NCBI GenBank assembly: GCA_015059095.1
Contig: SVBA01000015.1
Span: 1 to 47,223 of the forward strand
Direction: 5' to 3'
DNA from: Erysipelotrichaceae bacterium
GTDB lineage: Bacteria > Bacillota_I > Bacilli_A > RFN20 > CAG-449
Length of the DNA: 47,223 nucleotides
Of the stretch, positions 1 through 9,854 are shown piece after piece; position 1 is the first letter of the stretch; each line of letters opens with the position of its first letter. The position numbers were made by a program, and so were the translations under genes. The notes under the pieces were generated by a model. That model did not search any database. It worked only from the letters and a program-made list of their open reading frames with translations, and was not told the DNA's origin.

Positions 1-23
1 CTTTTATTATCTCATAAGAAAAA

Positions 24-68
24 CCCAGTGAGTAGTCCACTTTTTTATTAAGTGTCTATTTCACTGGG
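24..68 (+). other. Inverted repeat before the first gene
   Basis: CCCAGTGA (24-31) and TCACTGGG (61-68) are perfectly complementary around a 29-nt spacer. The right arm lies inside the first possible codons of the giant lipoprotein. It may be the terminator of a gene upstream of the window or a leader structure; the sequence does not decide between them. Confidence 0.35.
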
Positions 69-3000
69 TACATTTTATAATAAAATGTTTTTTTTACTTT
101 CTGTTTTTTTGTCTTTAGGATTAGTGGCTTGTAATTTGGGTGAAAATTCTAGTTCAAGTCAAGGACAATCTAGTTCAAATGAATCTTCTATGGAAGTATC
201 GTCTGAATCTTCTAAAGAAAATTCTAGTGAAGAGAGTAGTTCTCCTAGTAGTGAAGAAGCAAGTTCATCTTCTAGTGAACAAGTATCTAGTGAAAACTCA
301 AGTGAGACATCTTCAGAGAGTTCAAGCGAGACATCTTCAGAGAGTTCAAGCGAACCATCTTCAGAGAGTTCAAGTGAGTCTAGTTCCGAAAGTTTGAGTG
401 AATCTAGTTCAGAAGAAAAAAACGAGCCAATTATTTTAGATGTTCCAGAAGTATCTATTTCTTCTATTGGTCTAGCAACTTGGGGACCAATAGAGAATTC
501 TAGTGGATATATCTATGTAATTGATGGAGGAACAGAAGTTAATGTTCCTAATACAACAACTTACGTCATTTTACAAGATGGTCAATCAATTAAAGTTAAG
601 GCTTTAGGAGATGGTGATCAGTATCTTGATAGTGCATATAGTGAAGTTAAAACTTATGAAGCACCAAAGGCTCCAGAAGTATTATCTACACCTGTAGTAA
701 CTATTTCAGACTTAGGTTTAGCGACTTGGGATGCTATTCCAAATGCTTTAGGATATATGTATATTCTAGATGGAGGTAGTGAACAAGTTTTACCTGCGAC
801 TACTACTTACCTAGTTTTACAAGCAAATCAAAGTTTACAAGTAAAAGCTATTGGTGATGGTGAAGAATATCTAAGTAGTGAGTACAGTGAACTTAAAACT
901 TATGTAGTTGGAACTATTCCTGTTCCAGAAGTATTATCAATTCCTGTAGTAACTATTTCTGAATCTGGTTTAGCTTCTTGGAATGCTGTTGAGAATGCAA
1001 CAGGATATAAATATAAAATTAATAATGGTAGTGAAGTTTCTATTAATTCAACATCAGTCCAATTAAATGATGGTGATTCTATTGTCGTTAGAGCGATTGG
1101 TGATGGGGAATCTTATATTGATAGTGGATATTCAGAAGCAAAGACTTATGTTGCTAGTGTAGTTCCTAATCCAACTACTGCTCCTACATATTTGGGTATT
1201 ATTGCTTCTAATGAACAACCTTCAAGTAGCAATAATCCTTCATTTACTCGTAATAGTGATAGAGTATCATTTGAAGATGCTTTAAGAAGTTATTTAGGTG
1301 ATCCTAATAACTCTTTAGGTGAAGATGCTCCTATTAGTAGTGATTATGATGTTTATAGTGCGAGTGGAAGAGTAGTATATATTCAAATTTGGTTAGATAA
1401 TCCTGATCAAAATACAATTTTATCATTAAAATTAAATGGTAAAAAATATCAAACTGGTGGTGATCTTCAATCTTTCTTTGTTGAAGATGGAGAGTCATAT
1501 TTAAACTGTGTTTATGTTGCAGTAACTATACCTGAAAACTCATATAGAGAAATTTCATATGAAGTTACTGAAATTGAATATGTTGAAGGTAATAATATTA
1601 GTCAAAATGGAAAAGCAATATTAATTGATGAAAATAATGATACTGTTTCTATTGGTTTACCATATCAAGAAAAAATGCCTACAGTAACTATTTCACATAT
1701 TTCTTCAACTGCATCTTCAATAACAGTAAATGTTAATGTAGTTGATGAAGATAATTTAGCTACTTTAATTTCTGGATGGCATAGAGTGATTATCTTTGAT
1801 AATGATAATCAAATTTTAGGTCAATATAAACTAAAAAGTGGTGATAATGAAATTACATTTAATAATTTAAGTGCAGATACTTATTATCAAGTAATGGAAT
1901 TTGTTTTAGGTGATATTAGAGATGGTCAAGGAATCACTGTTCACTGTAATGGTAATTCTCTATTTAAAACTGAAGAAGCAATATCAATAGAAGTTAGTTC
2001 TAAAATCTTATTAGATGAAGAAAGTGAAAAATATTATCCACTTATTAATGTTGATGCTAGTATTGAGGATACTTCATTTAGCTTTACAAAGATAGAAATT
2101 TGTACTTGGGAAGATGAAGTTGTTTATACTAGTGAATTTGATGGTTCTGTAGAAATAAAAGAAAACATCTTAAATGATAAAGAATATATCGTTAAAGTTT
2201 ATTATAAAAACTCTATTGGTATTGAACAATATTCTCAAGAATATGCATTTATTGAAGGTCTTGATTCTCCTTGGATGAATTCTAATACAGTCTTTGGATT
2301 AGTAAATGATAGTATTATTGGTTTTGAATTTGGAGATGGAAGATATAATATTGATAATTTAAAACTTCAAGTATTCTATACTAGTAGTAAACAATATATT
2401 GCTCAAGAAGCGATAAAATTAATTGAAAATCCAAGTATAATTTCAGATTTAGAAGCATTAATGGAAACATTAGATATGCGTAGTGAAGAATACTATAACG
2501 CATATAAAGAATGTAATAAATTAAAAGAAGTTCAAGAACTAATTGAATCTTATTATAGTGAAGTTAGTTTAGATGAATGGAAAATAGAACTTGAAAAAGG
2601 TATTTACTTATACGAATTTGTATATGGTAAAGATGAAGAATTCTTCAAGGTAGGAAATAATAAATATTACATTGTTTTACCAGATTCTATAAATAAAAAA
2701 GTAGACTCTAATTCATGGCAATATATCCTTTCTGGTGATATTGATTATAATGATGGTGATGAAATTGAAAATCGTGAATTAAGTAGTGGTTATTTCACTA
2801 TTGATCCAGGTTTATCTAGTGATGATTTCTTATTTACAAAATATGATTATGATTTAGGTGGAGACCAATTCTATATTGATGAAAATAATATTTTACATTT
2901 AGAATTAATGTCTAGAGATAGTGCAGGTAATGAAACTAATAGAGCATTAGGTTATGTTAATCAAATCGCTTTATTTGGAGATTATGATAAAATATCTTTA

Positions 3001-6000
3001 GTATTATGGAGTCAAGAAAAAGAACATACACCAATTGATGAAGATAAATGGTTAAATGACATTAGAAGAGTTCTAATTGAAGGTGGAAATATTAATGATG
3101 TATTCCCATATGGAACATTAGAACCAATTACATTTGATATGAATAATGTTGATTTATCTTCTTTAACTCCTGGAAATTATCTAGTTAGATATACTTATAT
3201 TATGTATGGAAAAGAATATACTTTAGATCATCCATACGACGTTGAAGGTTCGCTTGAATATCAAGTTAAAGGTAAATTACCTCAAGCAAGTATTGAAATT
3301 TATAATACAATGGAACAATATGGCCAATTTAATATAATTATTCCTGAATCAGTTAATGATGGTTATTGGGATAAATATATTATTGAAGTAAGAGATGATA
3401 ATCAAGATTTAGTAGGATCTTATACTCAAGATACTCGTTGGGAGATTGGTAATTTAGCTAAAGGTTATTCAATGAGAGTTAAATTAGTCGAGGATGAATA
3501 TAATGATTATTATACTGATGGAGATTGGAGTGAATGGTTTGTTTGTGAAGCTTGTAAACTATATACACCAGTTGATTTCTATCAAAATTATAATGAAAAT
3601 GATGTTACTATTTCTTGGGATTATATAAATGGTGCAGATAAATATATCTATAAAATTAATGATGGTGAAGAATTAGAAACTACTGAACCTTCCGTTTCTG
3701 GATTAAAAGATGGCGATACTTTCCAAGTTAAAGCAAGCTCATCAGATGTTAATTTAGAAGATTCTGATTATTCTAAAGTGGTTACTATTGAAGATAATAG
3801 AATTAAATTAAGTTCTCCTAATGTAACTTATGATGCTGAATCAGGTAGAATAACTTGGGAGGCTGTAGAAAATGCTGCTCGATATGAAATTATTTATGTT
3901 TCAACTAATGAAGTGTTGACTACTACTAATAGATTATCTTGCTATGTTGAAGTAGGAAAAGTTTATAAAGTAAGAGCACTTCCAGAAGATTTTAATGCTT
4001 ATATTGCTAGTCAATCAGAAGAAATTAATACTTCTATAAAATTAGTTACTCCTCAAATTACAATTTCTGAAACAGGTGTAGTTTCATTTAGTGAATATCA
4101 TAATATAAAAGGAAATATTACATACGTTTATGTTATTAATAATGGCGAAGAACAAACTTCTGATAATGTATATGATGTAGTAACTTTAAATGCTAATGAT
4201 ATAATTAAAGTTAAAGTAGTATGTGATTCTACTGGTTATGTAGAAAGTGATTGGGCAACTGCAACATATGAAGTTGAAAATGATGGTCAAGAACCTTCTC
4301 ATATTGAAACAACAATTGAAGAATTGGTTAATAATAAACCAACTGAAGAAAAAACAGTTATCTATGAAGTTACAGCATATTGGACATTAAAAGATGGTGG
4401 TTCAACATATGGTAATGGTTGGTTACATGATGGACAAGGTAATCAAATAACTGTATACGGATTATGTGCTAGTGATTCAGTATTAACATGGTCAAATGGT
4501 GCATATACTTATCAAAATAATAAATCATATTCATCAACAGGAATTAATGATGGAGATATGATTACTGTTGGTATGGTATATAGTGTTCAATATAATAACT
4601 ATATGTGTTATTTAATTGAAATCGTTGAAGAAGCAGGTTCGCAAACATACATCGATATTAATTTTATTATGATAAACGATACACATGGTGCGTTTACTGA
4701 TTCAAGTGAAGGCAATTCAATTGGACGTATTGATACATTAGTAGAATCTTTGGAAGAAGCAAATGGTGGTTACATTTTCATCCATAATGGTGATGCATTC
4801 CAAGGTTCGTATGTTTGTGGTGAAACTTATGGTTTAGCAATGATTGAAGCATTGAATGCTTCTAGTGTTGATTGTTTTGTAATTGGTAACCATGAATTTG
4901 ACTGGGGTATTGATAAAATCGCAGCTTATAGAGACGGTGATTTAACTAATGGTGAAGCTAACTTCCCATTCTTAGGAGCTAACATTTATTACAAAGAAAC
5001 TACAACTCGTCCTGAATGGTTAGATGCTTATACAATTATTGAACAAGATGGTGTAAAAGTAGGTATCATTGGTATTATGGGTCCAGATCAAGAAACTTCT
5101 ATCTTAAATAGATATGTTAAAGATTATGACTTCGTTGAACCTTTAGAAATAGTACAATCTACATCTGCATATTTAAGAGATACTCTTGGATGTGATGTTG
5201 TTGTAGTTGCAGCTCATGATTATAATAGTTCAATGAACTCTCAATTTGCACAATTAAGCGGTTCAAGTAGAATTGATGCAATCTTCTGTGCTCACACTCA
5301 TCAAAACATTTATGAAACAGTTACAAGAAGTGACTCAAAGGTTATCCCTGTTGTTCAATGTAACCATAAAAATGTAAATGCTGCAGAAGTAATATTAAAG
5401 GTTAATGAAGAATTTGAATACACTTATCATTCTGCTACTAAACATCAAATTGCAAATATGTATACTAATCCTATAACATATTATTATGAAATTTCTACAG
5501 ATGTTCAAACAATTATTGATAGTTATCAAGATTTGATTGATGAATCTAATGAAGTTATCGGTACTGTTGCCGGTGGATTAACGAATAGTACATTAGGTGC
5601 GTATGCAGTTGATGCTATGTTAAATTACGTTTATTCATCATATGAATTTGAAGGAATAGATATGGCAATTATGAATACTGGTGGTGTAAGAGCTAGTATT
5701 GATTCAGGTGATATCACAAGAGCTGAAGTATTTGAAGTATTCCCATTTAATAACGCGGTTGTTTTAGTAAATATTAGCGGATCCTTAATCAAAGAATTCT
5801 ACGGAAACAACAGTGGATATATGTACATGGATATGGATGATTCATTCAGCAGTTATACTTCTTTAGATGATGATACAATTTATCAATTAGCAGTTATAGA
5901 TTATGTATTTGAAAATACTAGATATGAAGATCAATTTGGCACTCTATCAGATGAAGATTATATTCAAACAGATATAATACTACGTGACTTATTGATGAAT

Positions 6001-6021
6001 TATTTAGATGCTGCTTATTAA
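52..6021 (+). CDS. Giant lipoprotein with Fn3-like repeats and C-terminal 5'-nucleotidase
   Basis: Predicted surface lipoprotein of about 1989 residues. A hydrophobic signal ends in the lipobox LVAC near residues 24-27, then comes a Ser/Glu-rich linker to about residue 125. Three similar Fn3-like units span about 126-380, related units recur at about 1175-1413, and a possible OB-like domain sits at 1420-1530. The C-terminus is a calcineurin-type phosphoesterase with NDTHG (about 1542), NGD, GNHEFDWG (about 1612) and AHTH. A 5'-nucleotidase C domain follows with NTGGVRASID and FPFNN. This family cleaves extracellular nucleotides or related phosphoesters for salvage. The start is uncertain: GTG at 52 keeps a lysine before the hydrophobic core, ATG at 85 is the alternative, and neither has a clear ribosome site. 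T8 and T7 runs lie in the signal-peptide region. Function of the C-terminus is confident; the middle is unrecognised. Confidence 0.85.
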   Translation: MSISLGTFYNKMFFLLSVFLSLGLVACNLGENSSSSQGQSSSNESSMEVSSESSKENSSEESSSPSSEEASSSSSEQVSSENSSETSSESSSETSSESSSEPSSESSSESSSESLSESSSEEKNEPIILDVPEVSISSIGLATWGPIENSSGYIYVIDGGTEVNVPNTTTYVILQDGQSIKVKALGDGDQYLDSAYSEVKTYEAPKAPEVLSTPVVTISDLGLATWDAIPNALGYMYILDGGSEQVLPATTTYLVLQANQSLQVKAIGDGEEYLSSEYSELKTYVVGTIPVPEVLSIPVVTISESGLASWNAVENATGYKYKINNGSEVSINSTSVQLNDGDSIVVRAIGDGESYIDSGYSEAKTYVASVVPNPTTAPTYLGIIASNEQPSSSNNPSFTRNSDRVSFEDALRSYLGDPNNSLGEDAPISSDYDVYSASGRVVYIQIWLDNPDQNTILSLKLNGKKYQTGGDLQSFFVEDGESYLNCVYVAVTIPENSYREISYEVTEIEYVEGNNISQNGKAILIDENNDTVSIGLPYQEKMPTVTISHISSTASSITVNVNVVDEDNLATLISGWHRVIIFDNDNQILGQYKLKSGDNEITFNNLSADTYYQVMEFVLGDIRDGQGITVHCNGNSLFKTEEAISIEVSSKILLDEESEKYYPLINVDASIEDTSFSFTKIEICTWEDEVVYTSEFDGSVEIKENILNDKEYIVKVYYKNSIGIEQYSQEYAFIEGLDSPWMNSNTVFGLVNDSIIGFEFGDGRYNIDNLKLQVFYTSSKQYIAQEAIKLIENPSIISDLEALMETLDMRSEEYYNAYKECNKLKEVQELIESYYSEVSLDEWKIELEKGIYLYEFVYGKDEEFFKVGNNKYYIVLPDSINKKVDSNSWQYILSGDIDYNDGDEIENRELSSGYFTIDPGLSSDDFLFTKYDYDLGGDQFYIDENNILHLELMSRDSAGNETNRALGYVNQIALFGDYDKISLVLWSQEKEHTPIDEDKWLNDIRRVLIEGGNINDVFPYGTLEPITFDMNNVDLSSLTPGNYLVRYTYIMYGKEYTLDHPYDVEGSLEYQVKGKLPQASIEIYNTMEQYGQFNIIIPESVNDGYWDKYIIEVRDDNQDLVGSYTQDTRWEIGNLAKGYSMRVKLVEDEYNDYYTDGDWSEWFVCEACKLYTPVDFYQNYNENDVTISWDYINGADKYIYKINDGEELETTEPSVSGLKDGDTFQVKASSSDVNLEDSDYSKVVTIEDNRIKLSSPNVTYDAESGRITWEAVENAARYEIIYVSTNEVLTTTNRLSCYVEVGKVYKVRALPEDFNAYIASQSEEINTSIKLVTPQITISETGVVSFSEYHNIKGNITYVYVINNGEEQTSDNVYDVVTLNANDIIKVKVVCDSTGYVESDWATATYEVENDGQEPSHIETTIEELVNNKPTEEKTVIYEVTAYWTLKDGGSTYGNGWLHDGQGNQITVYGLCASDSVLTWSNGAYTYQNNKSYSSTGINDGDMITVGMVYSVQYNNYMCYLIEIVEEAGSQTYIDINFIMINDTHGAFTDSSEGNSIGRIDTLVESLEEANGGYIFIHNGDAFQGSYVCGETYGLAMIEALNASSVDCFVIGNHEFDWGIDKIAAYRDGDLTNGEANFPFLGANIYYKETTTRPEWLDAYTIIEQDGVKVGIIGIMGPDQETSILNRYVKDYDFVEPLEIVQSTSAYLRDTLGCDVVVVAAHDYNSSMNSQFAQLSGSSRIDAIFCAHTHQNIYETVTRSDSKVIPVVQCNHKNVNAAEVILKVNEEFEYTYHSATKHQIANMYTNPITYYYEISTDVQTIIDSYQDLIDESNEVIGTVAGGLTNSTLGAYAVDAMLNYVYSSYEFEGIDMAIMNTGGVRASIDSGDITRAEVFEVFPFNNAVVLVNISGSLIKEFYGNNSGYMYMDMDDSFSSYTSLDDDTIYQLAVIDYVFENTRYEDQFGTLSDEDYIQTDIILRDLLMNYLDAAY

Positions 6022-6042
6022 AAAAAGTAAAATTATAATTTT

Positions 6043-6080
6043 AAAGCAATTAGTTGACTAAAGCAATTAATTGCTTTTTT
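6043..6080 (+). terminator. Intrinsic terminator after the nucleotidase lipoprotein
   Basis: AAAGCAATTA (6043-6052) pairs with TAATTGCTTT (6068-6077), followed by T residues. It closes the lipoprotein transcript. Confidence 0.7.
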
Positions 6081-6156
6081 ATAGAACCCTTTTTATTTGG
6101 GAATAGTGTCTTTTATCTAAAAAATAGTATAATGTTGTTATAAAAGAAGGAAGATT

Positions 6157-6822
6157 ATGAAAAAAGAAATTATTTTAACTGAAGAACAAAAAGAATCCTT
6201 AAAGTTTTATGTTACTAATGATTATTTATTAGTAAATGCTTTATTGTGGAATGAAGATATAAAAGTTATTAATGAAATAATAGATTTGATTAATTTAGAC
6301 GGAAGAGGAGTAATGAAAGAAGCTTTAGAAATGGGTTTCGATATAAGATGGAATTGTTCTAAAGAAGAAGGAGAAAGAAAATTTAAAGTATTTGAAAAGC
6401 GTTTTCCTTTTATTGATAGTGAAGAAGTTAGAAACAAAATAATTTCTAGAGCAAAACAAGATATTAATAATATGCTGTCTAGTTTTTCGTTATTAGAAGA
6501 AGATATAGTTGTTTATAGAAATATTAAGACAAAATATATTAGTGATATTAAAGAAAATAGTGTATTAGAATATAAAGGATTTTCTTCTTGTAGTTTAATG
6601 CCTCATATTCCAGAAAATGCCTCTTATGGATCAAAAGGATCTACTCTTTTTGAAATTGAAGTTCCTAAAGGAACTCCTATTATTAGAATAGATTTAATGG
6701 AAGATATTAGAAATGAAGTAGATGAAGTGATACTTCCTCCAATTAGTTTTATTATTGAACATATTGATAGAGAAAATAATAAGGTATTTATGCGAGTAAT
6801 TAATAATAAATACTTACGTTAA
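6157..6822 (+). CDS. ADP-ribosyltransferase-like protein
   Basis: This 221-residue protein has no signal peptide. Its C-terminal half carries three features of the ADP-ribosyltransferase exoenzyme fold: an Arg in VVYRN (about 121), a GFSSCS stretch (about 141-146) in the place of the STS motif, and EVDEVILPP (about 187-195) in the place of the ExE loop. The usual Glu two residues before the catalytic Glu appears to be Val, so activity is uncertain. Such proteins transfer ADP-ribose from NAD to a protein or nucleic acid and occur as phage proteins, toxins or toxin-antitoxin members. The N-terminal 100 residues are unrecognised. The start has GAAGGAAG upstream and a TATAAT box at 6128-6133. No immunity partner is adjacent. 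The fold is fairly likely; target and role are unknown. Confidence 0.65.
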   Translation: MKKEIILTEEQKESLKFYVTNDYLLVNALLWNEDIKVINEIIDLINLDGRGVMKEALEMGFDIRWNCSKEEGERKFKVFEKRFPFIDSEEVRNKIISRAKQDINNMLSSFSLLEEDIVVYRNIKTKYISDIKENSVLEYKGFSSCSLMPHIPENASYGSKGSTLFEIEVPKGTPIIRIDLMEDIRNEVDEVILPPISFIIEHIDRENNKVFMRVINNKYLR

Positions 6823-6832
6823 TAAAAAAATA

Positions 6833-6862
6833 TTGAATATATTCTTAGAAATAATATATAAT
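6833..6862 (+). promoter_or_regulatory. Promoter of the XRE/DUF6036 pair
   Basis: TTGAAT (6833-6838) and TATAAT (6857-6862) are separated by 18 bp, just upstream of a palindrome and the XRE gene. Confidence 0.6.
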
Positions 6863-6870
6863 AATATTAG

Positions 6871-6884
6871 GTCGGTATACCGAC
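6871..6884. promoter_or_regulatory. 14-bp palindromic operator
   Basis: GTCGGTATACCGAC is a perfect palindrome near the expected transcription start and 17 nt before the XRE start codon. Its position fits autorepression by the XRE protein. It is also strikingly GC-rich for this region. Confidence 0.65.
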
Positions 6885-6901
6885 ATAATTTAGAGGTTTT
6901 T

Positions 6902-7483
6902 ATGCTAAGAGTTATTTTAAAAGAAAAGAATATTTCTTTGTATAGTTTAGAGAAAAAAAGCGATATTAGTCATTCGACATTATCGGATATTTATAATGAA
7001 AAAATAAACATAGATAAATGCTCAATACTTACTATGAAAAAAATAGCTAGTTCTTTAAAAATGTCAATCGAAGAATTATATGATTTTTTAGCATATAAAA
7101 AATTAGACTATTTTGCATTTAATAGAGATTTCGATTTATATAAAAGTGAAATTTGTCATGATTATAGAAGATTAAAAGATTCTGAATTTTTGAAAAAATA
7201 TCTTATCAACAAAGAAATAGAAAAACTTGTTATAGATAAGGAATATGTAAAAGCTTTTTATTTATTATCATTTGTTGACTATATATGTTTAAAAAATGAT
7301 TTGCCTTTAGCGAATAAATATGACAAATTAAGAAAGCAAAAATTAGATAAGATATATGTTTCTGAAAGTATTTTCCTTCTTTTATTGAATAAAAAAATTA
7401 CAGTATCTCAAATATTTAATGAGTGTAATAAAGAGTTTTTGAAACATAACATCATTGAATCGGAGGTAGAAAATGTCATATAA
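6902..7483 (+). CDS. XRE-family HTH regulator of a DUF6036 pair
   Basis: Predicted 193-residue DNA-binding protein. An XRE/Cro helix-turn-helix occupies about residues 8-60 (SLYSLEKKSDISHSTLSDIY, then KIASSLKMSIEEL). The remaining 130 residues are helical and unrecognised. ATG 6902 is preferred over an upstream in-frame start because AGAGG precedes it and the palindromic operator lies just before. The 3' end overlaps the next gene by 11 nt, a coupled two-gene arrangement like known XRE plus nucleotidyltransferase-like toxin-antitoxin pairs. It probably represses its own promoter. Since the partner is broken, this gene may be an orphan remnant. Confidence 0.7.
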   Translation: MLRVILKEKNISLYSLEKKSDISHSTLSDIYNEKINIDKCSILTMKKIASSLKMSIEELYDFLAYKKLDYFAFNRDFDLYKSEICHDYRRLKDSEFLKKYLINKEIEKLVIDKEYVKAFYLLSFVDYICLKNDLPLANKYDKLRKQKLDKIYVSESIFLLLLNKKITVSQIFNECNKEFLKHNIIESEVENVI

Positions 7484-7875
7484 ATTAATTAAGAAAGATG
7501 AATTAGATGTTTACTTAAAGGAATTGACTAAAATCATAAGAAAAAACAATCGTAAAAATGATATTTCTTATGAAATTATACTAGTTGGTGGAGCATCAAT
7601 TTTGGTGAATTATTCTTTTCGAATGTCTACAAGTGATGTAGATTGTATAGATGTAAATAATATATTAATGAATGATGCGATTAATGTGGTAGCAGAAAAA
7701 TATTCCTTACCTTATGATTGGATCAATACTGACTTTAAAATTACTAAATCATACAGTGATAAGTTAGTTAATTATTCGACTTTTTATAAATCTTTTGGAA
7801 ATATCTAAGGTTGATTTTAAAATAAATGATAATAAGTATAAAGTTGAAATAATTTATAAAATTAATGAAATTTAA
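7473..7875 (+). pseudogene. Broken DUF6036 nucleotidyltransferase-like gene
   Basis: The first 111 codons (to 7808) encode the start of a DUF6036-like nucleotidyltransferase: VGGASILVNYSFRMSTSDVDCID carries the GG and D-x-D type active-site pattern, followed by DFKITKSYSDKLVNYSTFYKSFGN. The frame then stops. Moving one frame recovers EISKVDFKINDNKYKVEI up to 7875, as expected after a small indel. The remaining C-terminal region normally present in this family is missing. So the gene carries a frameshift and is truncated. It overlaps the XRE gene and was probably the toxin or enzyme of that pair. Confidence 0.6.
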
Positions 7876-7958
7876 TAAAAAATAGTATTAAAACATATAA
7901 ATTTTGAATATAAATTAAAAAAATTATACAAAAATGTATATTTTTTCAAAAAAGATGA

Positions 7959-7964
7959 TATAAT
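7959..7964 (+). promoter_or_regulatory. -10 box of the ATPase operon
   Basis: TATAAT lies 26 nt before the ATPase start; no strong -35 is visible. The stretch between the broken DUF6036 gene and this box holds nothing else I recognise. Confidence 0.45.
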
Positions 7965-7990
7965 GATATTGCGAAAGTGAGAGGACAATT

Positions 7991-9313
7991 ATGAAAGCAT
8001 ATTTATGTGAATTAAAAGTTAATGGATGTAAAAATATTGATAAAACAATTAATTTGAAATTTTGTAATTCTACAATAAAATCAAAAGTTAAATTTGAAAA
8101 CACAAACGTTAAAGCTATTTATGGTCCTAATGGAGCTGGCAAATCTGCTATTATTTCGGCAGTCCATATTTATGAAAGATTAATTTGTGATGAAAATGGA
8201 TTAAACGATAGCTATTTTTCTAATTTTGTAAAAGAATCTATAAACAAAAAAACAAATAAGTTAGAAGTGGAAGCAACGGTGTTATTTTATGATTCAAAAG
8301 ATAGTTCTTATTTTGCAACTTATAGACATTACATTAGTTTTGTTATAAAAAATAATAGTGTTGTTATTGATTGTGAAAAGATTTCTAAATTAAGTGGAAA
8401 CTCAATTCTTGACGAGAAATTTAAAACTTTAATATATGTTGAAGATGGAAAAATAATTGAAATTCGTGGTGTTGATAACTTACTTGAGTCTAAAATATAT
8501 ATTAGCTCTTTGAATTTATTAAATAAAAAATCAATTGTTAATATTAGTTATTTAGAAGAAGCAAATTTGAAAAATTATGAAATTTCTATAATTTGCTTAA
8601 AGATTTTTGCGTTAAGCATTATTGTTTCTATGGAAAAAGAAGATCTTCATACAAATTACTTAAAAGACCTAGTATTTATTGAGAATAAAATAGAAATGAT
8701 GAGCAAATTTACTAATGAAATAACAGACGAGGATATATTCTATTTTTCTGTTAAAGATAGAGATGTAGTTAAGGTCGATAATTTTAATAATTATAAAAAT
8801 AACATCAATAAATTGTATAAATTTATTAAAGTTTTCAAATCAAATTTAACAGGTATTGATATTGATAAAAAGATTAATGGAGATGAATATTATTGTAATA
8901 AGATTTTTAATTATGGAGATTTGCTTGTAGATATTGAATTTGAAAGTACAGGTATAAAAAAACTTGTAAGAATTTATAATGCTTTATCAGCATGTGCTAA
9001 TGGACGTATTGTTTTTATAGATGAATTTGATGCAAATCTTCACGATGTTTATTTTACTAAACTTGTTGAATTTATGAAGATTTATGCGAAAGGACAATTT
9101 TGTTTTACTACCCACAATTTAGAACCAATAGATGTTTTAAAAGATAATTCTCATTCATTAGATTTTTTATCAAACGATTCAAGAGTAACAAGTTGGATGA
9201 AAAATGGAAATAAATCACCTATGAAAAAATATATTAATGGATTAATTGATTATTCACCATTCAATGTTCACGCGATAGATTTTATCGATTCGTTGCTCGA
9301 GGAGGACAATTGA
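7991..9313 (+). CDS. AAA15/21-type (OLD/RloA-like) ATPase, pair 1
   Basis: Predicted 440-residue ABC/SMC-like P-loop ATPase. Walker A is GPNGAGKS (about 45-52), Walker B is IVFIDEFD (about 338-345), and a following FTTHN carries the switch histidine. Members of this broad group (RloA, AriA, OLD N-terminal domains) work in anti-phage systems with a TOPRIM or RloB-like effector encoded next to them. Here the next gene starts after one nucleotide and encodes a small TOPRIM-like protein, matching that arrangement. GAGAGG precedes the start. The inferred role is sensing phage components and releasing or activating the partner; the sequence cannot show the trigger. Confidence 0.75.
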   Translation: MKAYLCELKVNGCKNIDKTINLKFCNSTIKSKVKFENTNVKAIYGPNGAGKSAIISAVHIYERLICDENGLNDSYFSNFVKESINKKTNKLEVEATVLFYDSKDSSYFATYRHYISFVIKNNSVVIDCEKISKLSGNSILDEKFKTLIYVEDGKIIEIRGVDNLLESKIYISSLNLLNKKSIVNISYLEEANLKNYEISIICLKIFALSIIVSMEKEDLHTNYLKDLVFIENKIEMMSKFTNEITDEDIFYFSVKDRDVVKVDNFNNYKNNINKLYKFIKVFKSNLTGIDIDKKINGDEYYCNKIFNYGDLLVDIEFESTGIKKLVRIYNALSACANGRIVFIDEFDANLHDVYFTKLVEFMKIYAKGQFCFTTHNLEPIDVLKDNSHSLDFLSNDSRVTSWMKNGNKSPMKKYINGLIDYSPFNVHAIDFIDSLLEEDN

Positions 9314-9314
9314 T

Positions 9315-9854
9315 ATGGCCAACAAACAAATTATTTTTGTTGTAGAAACTAATGATAAGAGACGAACTGATGATATTTATATCAAAAAGTTGATAAATTA
9401 TTATTATGATTTATCTGATAATGATATCACTTATCAATTTGTTCATATGGGTGGAAAAGGTAATTTTAAAAATAAGAGTGTAGCTACAAAAATAAATAAT
9501 TATAAAAAAGAAAATTTAAAAGGTCAAAATATCATTGTCTATTGTTTTGATACAGATCGCATAGATAAAGATTTTGAATCAGTCACTTTTTTAGAAGATG
9601 CCCAAAAATTTTGCAAAGTTAATGGTTATGAATTTGTTTGGTTTTGTTATGAAATAGAAAATGTATTTTTAGGAATAACAGTTTCTGATGAAAATAAATT
9701 TAAAGAAGCAATTAGTTACCAAAAGAAAGAAAATGTAATCGATGATAAAATTATAAAAAACATGTCGGTTACAGATGGAAAACAGAAATCAAATAACAAA
9801 AGTAATATTATACTTATCTTAAATAAGTATTTTAAAAGGAAGGCGCACAAATAA
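9315..9854 (+). CDS. Small TOPRIM/RloB-like effector, pair 1
   Basis: 179 residues. An N-terminal IIFVVET supplies a possible catalytic Glu, and IIVYCFDTDRID (about 75-86) supplies the D-x-D pattern of TOPRIM folds. The rest is helical with a Lys/Asn-rich tail. RloB and OLD-associated TOPRIM proteins are nucleases or nuclease-like effectors controlled by the ATPase encoded next door. The ribosome site GAGGAGG lies in the end of the ATPase gene, so translation is coupled. The protein is short for a full OLD TOPRIM nuclease. The fold is a motif-based guess; a DUF4276- or RloB-type assignment would need a profile search. Confidence 0.55.
   Translation: MANKQIIFVVETNDKRRTDDIYIKKLINYYYDLSDNDITYQFVHMGGKGNFKNKSVATKINNYKKENLKGQNIIVYCFDTDRIDKDFESVTFLEDAQKFCKVNGYEFVWFCYEIENVFLGITVSDENKFKEAISYQKKENVIDDKIIKNMSVTDGKQKSNNKSNIILILNKYFKRKAHK

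Noticed and set aside
180..420. CRISPR or tandem-repeat array near the window start
   Set aside because: The repetition is codon-level Ser/Glu-rich coding sequence in the lipoprotein linker.
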